Assembly: GCA_947632165.1 (NCBI GenBank)
Contig: CANROI010000046.1
Span: forward strand, 1 to 8,897
Reading direction: 5' to 3'
Source: an uncultured Clostridia bacterium
GTDB taxonomy: Bacteria; Bacillota; Clostridia; Christensenellales; Borkfalkiaceae
DNA: 8,897 nt
Shown here: positions 6,628 to 8,897 of the stretch, one piece after another
Layout: every line of letters starts with the position of its first letter
Numbering within the stretch: the stretch's first letter is position 1
Position numbers and translations under genes: made by a program
The notes under the pieces: model-generated
Told to the model about the DNA's origin: nothing
Database searches by the model: none
The model's input: only the letters and a program-made list of their open reading frames with translations

Positions 6628-7604
6628 TTTGCACCTCCGATGAGGTTGATGAAGTAGGTCTCGAGATCTTCATCCTGTTCCTTGCTGGCAAGGAGGGAAA
6701 CGCCCTGTTTTTTGAGCGCTTCGGCGAGCTCGCCAACGGGCAGGGCGTCGTAGATCTCCGCCTCCGTCTTGTTCAGGATCGAATATCCCACGCCGCGCGG
6801 TTCGAGCACGAGGGGGAGCTTGTCCGTATCGGTGACGGTGATCATCATCTTCTTCCTACATTGCGCCTCGAGCTCATTCTCCGTGAGTTCCTTGACGAGT
6901 TTCCCCTTATGGACAAACCCGTAGTGGGTCGCCAAACGGGAGAGTTCGCTCAGAATATGGCTCGAGATGATCACGGTGACGTTTTGCTCGCGGTTGAGCT
7001 TGAGAATGAGCTCGCGGATCTCCACGATGCCGCGGGGATCGAGCCCGTTGACGGGTTCATCCAAAATGAGAAGGTCGGGATGCCCCACGAGCGCCATGGC
7101 GATGCCGAGCCTCTGCCGCATGCCGAGGGAGAAGTGCTTCGCCTTCTTTTTGCCGGTGTCTGCAAGCCCGACATACTCGAGCAGTTCCGGGATCTGCTTT
7201 TCGGAGCTACGGCGCAGCAGGGCGACCGTCTTCAAATTTTCCACGGCGGTCATCGAGGGATAGTAGGAAGGGGAGTCCACGATCGCGCCGATACGGGCGC
7301 GCGCCCTGTGGATCTCATTCGTGCGGCTGTCCGCCCCGAAGAGGGTGAAGAAGCCGTCGCTGCCGTATTCGGCGTCCGTCACCATGCGCACGGCGGCCTT
7401 GTCGGCGCCGGAATGGCTGTAGAGGACGTTCGTCGGCGGCTGCAGCCCCGTGACAAGACGGAAAAAGGTCGTCTTGCCCGCGCCGTTCTGGCCGACCAAT
7501 CCGTAGATCGAGCCCTTGGGTACGTTCAGCGAAAGGCCGTCCAAAGCGTTTTCGTTGTTTCGGTATCTCTTGCGCAGTCCGAATGCCTGAAGTACATATT
7601 CCAT
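6624..7604 (-). CDS. ABC transporter ATPase, lantibiotic-resistance type (CprA/LanF/BcrA-like)
   Basis: The ATP-hydrolysing subunit of the peptide transporter, first gene of the operon. Walker A is GLVGQNGAGKTT (35-46), the signature is FSLGM (158-162), Walker B is LLILDEP (178-184), the D-loop NGLDP (186-190) and the H-loop His216 in IISSH. In place of the Q-loop glutamine the protein has Asp110 in IGAIVDSP; LanF proteins usually have Glu here (the 'E-loop'). A stretch of about 25 residues (58-82, NVLYSHSGADK...EYGSD) is inserted between GLQPPT and GFFTLFG, where relatives run straight on. A C-terminal domain (about 235-326) completes the normal layout. ATG 7604 is supported by AAGGAG at 7612-7617. 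It overlaps the next gene by four bases. Confidence 0.92.
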   Translation of the reverse strand: MEYVLQAFGLRKRYRNNENALDGLSLNVPKGSIYGLVGQNGAGKTTFFRLVTGLQPPTNVLYSHSGADKAAVRMVTDAEYGSDGFFTLFGADSRTNEIHRARARIGAIVDSPSYYPSMTAVENLKTVALLRRSSEKQIPELLEYVGLADTGKKKAKHFSLGMRQRLGIAMALVGHPDLLILDEPVNGLDPRGIVEIRELILKLNREQNVTVIISSHILSELSRLATHYGFVHKGKLVKELTENELEAQCRKKMMITVTDTDKLPLVLEPRGVGYSILNKTEAEIYDALPVGELAEALKKQGVSLLASKEQDEDLETYFINLIGGAK

Positions 7605-7638
7605 CGAATTTCTCCTTATCCTGTCAAAATTTACCTAT

Positions 7639-7667
7639 AGTATAACATATGGAATTTAAGAAAAACA
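7639..7667 (-). promoter_or_regulatory. Promoter of the ABC-kinase operon
   Basis: Reading the minus strand, a-10 TATACT (7644-7639) lies about 35 bp before the ATPase ATG. The region 17 bp upstream (7667-7662, TGTTTT) is a poor-35, as expected for an activator-dependent promoter. It is overlapped by the CTTAA repeats described separately. TTGACA at 7627-7622 is too close to the start codon to be this promoter's-35. Confidence 0.5.
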
Positions 7668-7694
7668 GAGGAAAAAGATTAAGAAAAGGTTAAG
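7656..7694 (-). promoter_or_regulatory. Direct repeats (CTTAA), probable response-regulator operator
   Basis: Minus-strand CTTAA occurs at 7694-7690, 7683-7679 and 7660-7656. The first two are exactly 11 bp apart, within the near-repeat CTTAACCTTTT/CTTAATCTTTT; the second and third share TTTTCTTAA and are 23 bp apart. OmpR-family regulators of lantibiotic loci (for example SpaR) bind five-base direct repeats at 11-bp spacing upstream of the-35, so this fits regulation by the neighbouring response regulator. The outermost copy belongs to the inverted-repeat element. Confidence 0.45.
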
Positions 7695-7760
7695 GTGAAG
7701 GGAGTTGAACCCACGACGCTCCCGCGGACTCTTTTCGGTGCTTTTTGTTTCGTTATCGTC

Positions 7761-7779
7761 GCCTTGCATCCAGCAAGGC
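7761..7779. repeat. Short perfect hairpin inside the inverted-repeat element
   Basis: GCCTTGC (7761-7767) pairs exactly with GCAAGGC (7773-7779) around the five-base loop ATCCA. There is no T-run, so it is not a terminator. It is the left of three internal stems in the element. Confidence 0.5.
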
Positions 7780-7833
7780 TTCCTCCGCCTCGGCACAAAT
7801 CCCTCGAAAATTTCTCCGTGGGAGTGCATAGCA

Positions 7834-7942
7834 GTTTTGGGCGAGCGGATTTTCGTTTGGACAAGGAGACGACCGCAGGGAATACAGCGACGTATTGCCA
7901 AGGGAGCCGACGCAGAACAGGCGGAAATCCGCCGCCCAAAAC
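7834..7942. repeat. Long internal stem-loop of the inverted-repeat element
   Basis: The left arm 7834-7859 pairs with the right arm 7918-7942: GTTTTGGGCG with CGCCCAAAAC, a bulged A at 7844, GCGGATTT with AAATCCGC, then seven more pairs including three G-T. The 58-base loop holds another small stem, AATAC/GTATT. The right arm abuts the right terminal repeat with no gap. GGCGGA/TCCGCC (7920-7933) could form a competing short hairpin. Confidence 0.55.
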
Positions 7943-7967
7943 CGTCGCGGGTTCAACTCCCTTCACC

Positions 7968-8633
7968 TTAAGATTTCCCCGATTCCGTCTCCAAACGGTA
8001 TCCGATGCCCCAGATCGCTTCGATATACGTTTCCCCGCATTGCGAATAGATCTTTTTGCGCAAATTATGGATGTGCACGCTCAAGGAGGTCTCCCAGATC
8101 TCGCGGTCGCCCTCCGAGAGGCTGTCGGCGATCTGCGCGCGCGAGAAAATGCGTTTGGGGCTCGAGATGAGCAGGCGCAAGATCTCATACTCCGTGCGCG
8201 TGAGCTTGAGCGGCTTTTCGTCGGCATAGGCGACGCGGCGCTTCGGATCGACGCGGATGTGGCCGTAAACGAGGCCGCCCGACGCGGGCGCGCGCAGCTG
8301 CACGGTGATGCGGGCGAGCAGTTCTTCCCCCGAGAAGGGCTTGGAAACAAAGTCGGCGGCGCCGTGGAGCAGATTTCTGACGCGGTCTTCCACGGTCGCC
8401 TTCGCCGAGACGACGATGATCGGCGTATCTTTGATCCGGTCCACGATCTCCTCGCCGTTCACGCCGGGGAGCATGAGGTCGAGCAGAATGAGATCGAACG
8501 TTCCGCGCTCGGTCAGAAGGAGCGCCTCCGTGCCCGAATAGGCACGCACCGCTTCATAGCCCGCCCCGGTCAGAAGAGTCTCGAGATAGTTGCCGATATC
8601 GGCGTCGTCTTCCACGATCAGAATTTTGTACAT
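7968..8633 (-). CDS. OmpR/PhoB-family response regulator
   Basis: A two-component transcription factor of 221 residues, presumably the partner of the kinase at 3918-4835. The receiver domain (1-115) has the acidic pair Asp9 and Asp10, the phospho-acceptor Asp52 in LLDLMLPG, Ser76 in the Thr/Ser switch position and Lys98 in SKPF. The C-terminal winged helix (about 125-215) ends with HIHNLRKKI and a GIGYRLE wing, as in OmpR. ATG 8633 is supported by GGAGG at 8645-8641. Its TAA stop (7970-7968) lies inside the right terminal repeat of the 7690-7971 element, so the last codons may have been set by that insertion. It is transcribed in the same direction as the ABC operon but has its own strong promoter; whether transcripts pass the element is unclear. 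Confidence 0.94.
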   Translation of the reverse strand: MYKILIVEDDADIGNYLETLLTGAGYEAVRAYSGTEALLLTERGTFDLILLDLMLPGVNGEEIVDRIKDTPIIVVSAKATVEDRVRNLLHGAADFVSKPFSGEELLARITVQLRAPASGGLVYGHIRVDPKRRVAYADEKPLKLTRTEYEILRLLISSPKRIFSRAQIADSLSEGDREIWETSLSVHIHNLRKKIYSQCGETYIEAIWGIGYRLETESGKS

Positions 8634-8656
8634 GGTATCGCCTCCGTCCGCAATTG

Positions 8657-8685
8657 ATTATAATACATAGAAAATTATTTGTCAA
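8657..8685 (-). promoter_or_regulatory. Consensus sigma-A promoter of the response-regulator gene
   Basis: Minus-strand TTGACA (8685-8680) and TATAAT (8662-8657) are both perfect hexamers with the ideal 17-bp spacing. It lies 23 bp before the ATG, so the leader is short. This predicts steady expression of the regulator, independent of induction. Confidence 0.9.
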
Positions 8686-8733
8686 CATCCGGTTTTGATT
8701 GCAAAAAAGGCGGGGAATAGGGCAACCAAATTC

Positions 8734-8762
8734 TTGACAATTGTGTAAGAGACGTGTAAAAT
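8734..8762 (+). promoter_or_regulatory. Sigma-A promoter of the rightmost gene, divergent from the regulator
   Basis: TTGACA at 8734-8739 and TAAAAT at 8757-8762 are spaced 17 bp. It points away from the regulator promoter, with about 48 bp between the two-35 boxes. The leader before the ATG at 8806 is about 35-40 nt. Confidence 0.8.
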
Positions 8763-8805
8763 AGTATTTGGTAGAAATTGGAGTTTTTTCGGAAAAGAGG
8801 TTAAA

Positions 8806-8897
8806 ATGGACAAAATCGAACAGTTGAGGAGAAAAATCGGAGCGCTCGGCGAAGCCGGGAAAAACGTCCGTGCGCAGATCAAAGCGCTTGTGGATGA
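8806..8897 (+). CDS. N-terminus of an unidentified protein (possibly a biotin-dependent carboxyltransferase subunit)
   Basis: Only 30 codons are inside the window: MDKIEQLRRKIGALGEAGKN, then VRAQIKALVD. ATG 8806 has AGAGG at 8796-8800 and a good promoter upstream. The pattern of a charged first helix, a Gly-containing turn and then 'R..I..L.D' resembles the start of acyl-CoA carboxylase beta / decarboxylase alpha subunits, where it reads '...TARERIxxLLDxGSF'. Too little is visible to be sure; a coiled-coil protein is possible. Confidence 0.6.
   Translation, partial: MDKIEQLRRKIGALGEAGKNVRAQIKALVD

Larger units (their letters stand above)
7690..7971. repeat. 282-bp element with long terminal inverted repeats (MITE-like or structured RNA)
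   Basis: This fills most of the 363-bp gap between the ATPase and response-regulator genes. The ends 7690-7718 and 7943-7971 are inverted copies matching at 28 of 29 positions, starting TTAAGGTGAAGGGAGTTGAA. Each end contains GGGTTCAACTCCC on one strand, a match to the tRNA T-arm (B-box) consensus, yet no full tRNA folds. Open frames on both strands (starting MKGVEP) are by-products of the repeat and have no ribosome sites. No transposase is present. It could be a non-autonomous mobile element or a repeat family with an RNA role. No clear target duplication is visible beyond the terminal TTAA. Confidence 0.6.

Noticed and set aside
7622..7627. TTGACA on the minus strand as a-35 box for the ATPase gene
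   Set aside because: It lies under 20 bp from the ATG, leaving no room for a-10 box and transcription start.
7679..7966. Minus-strand 95-codon frame in the gap between regulator and ATPase
   Set aside because: It begins and ends in the terminal inverted repeats, mirrors the plus-strand frame, and has no ribosome site or recognisable domain.
7690..7971. Integron attC site, since GTTGAAC and GTTCAAC fit GTTRRRY and RYYYAAC
   Set aside because: The two core motifs are in the wrong order for attC and too far apart, and no integron integrase or cassette is present.
7930..7975. tRNA gene suggested by the GGGTTCAACTCCC T-arm pattern
   Set aside because: No matching acceptor 5' strand, D-arm or anticodon arm is found at the right distance on either strand, and the T-stem has mismatches.
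7695..8657. Open frame of 320 codons on the plus strand starting MKGVEP
   Set aside because: The first part is the inverted-repeat element and the rest is antisense to the response regulator. The same MKGVEP start appears on the opposite strand because of the terminal repeat.

Overview
The window looks like chromosomal DNA from a spore-forming, gut-type Clostridia (Bacillota). The evidence is moderately GC-rich coding sequence beside AT-rich sigma-A promoters and strong AGGAGG ribosome sites, a TnpX-type serine recombinase, the tail of a Clostridia/Bacillus-style collagen-like surface gene, and a lantibiotic-resistance locus of the CprABCK/LanFEG kind. No genus can be named from the sequence alone.

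Layout. (a) 1 to about 1945 is read as the right end of an integrated element: the tail of a small element protein, then a complete 534-residue large serine recombinase, then about 145 bp of non-coding DNA with a dyad. (b) 1943-2173 is the 3' end of a Gly-X-Y gene with no 5' part. The triplet register breaks abruptly at 1940-1948, so the element appears to have inserted into this collagen-like gene. (c) A strong terminator, a promoter and rnhA (RNase HI) follow, then a TVP38/DedA-type (VTT) membrane protein. (d) A 36-bp perfect palindrome at 3857-3892 sits between the two converging transcription units. (e) The minus strand from 8685 down to 3918 is an antimicrobial-peptide sensing and export locus in the order response regulator, [structured inverted-repeat element], ABC ATPase, permease, permease, histidine kinase. 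(f) The right edge holds a divergent consensus-like promoter and the first 30 codons of a new gene.

How the genes work together. The kinase and regulator probably sense a lantibiotic-like peptide and induce the three ABC genes plus the kinase through CTTAA-type direct repeats upstream of a weak-35 promoter. The regulator has its own near-perfect constitutive promoter. A 282-bp element with 29-bp inverted ends and three internal hairpins separates the regulator from the operon; its left end supplies one CTTAA repeat and its right end contains the regulator's stop codon.

Points most worth following up: the serine-recombinase element inside a collagen-like (possibly spore-surface) gene, resembling developmentally excised elements; the structured inverted-repeat element at 7690-7971 with tRNA T-arm-like tips; the kinase whose best Shine-Dalgarno faces no ATG, GTG or TTG; and an ABC ATPase with an Asp in the Q/E-loop position and an insertion after Walker A.
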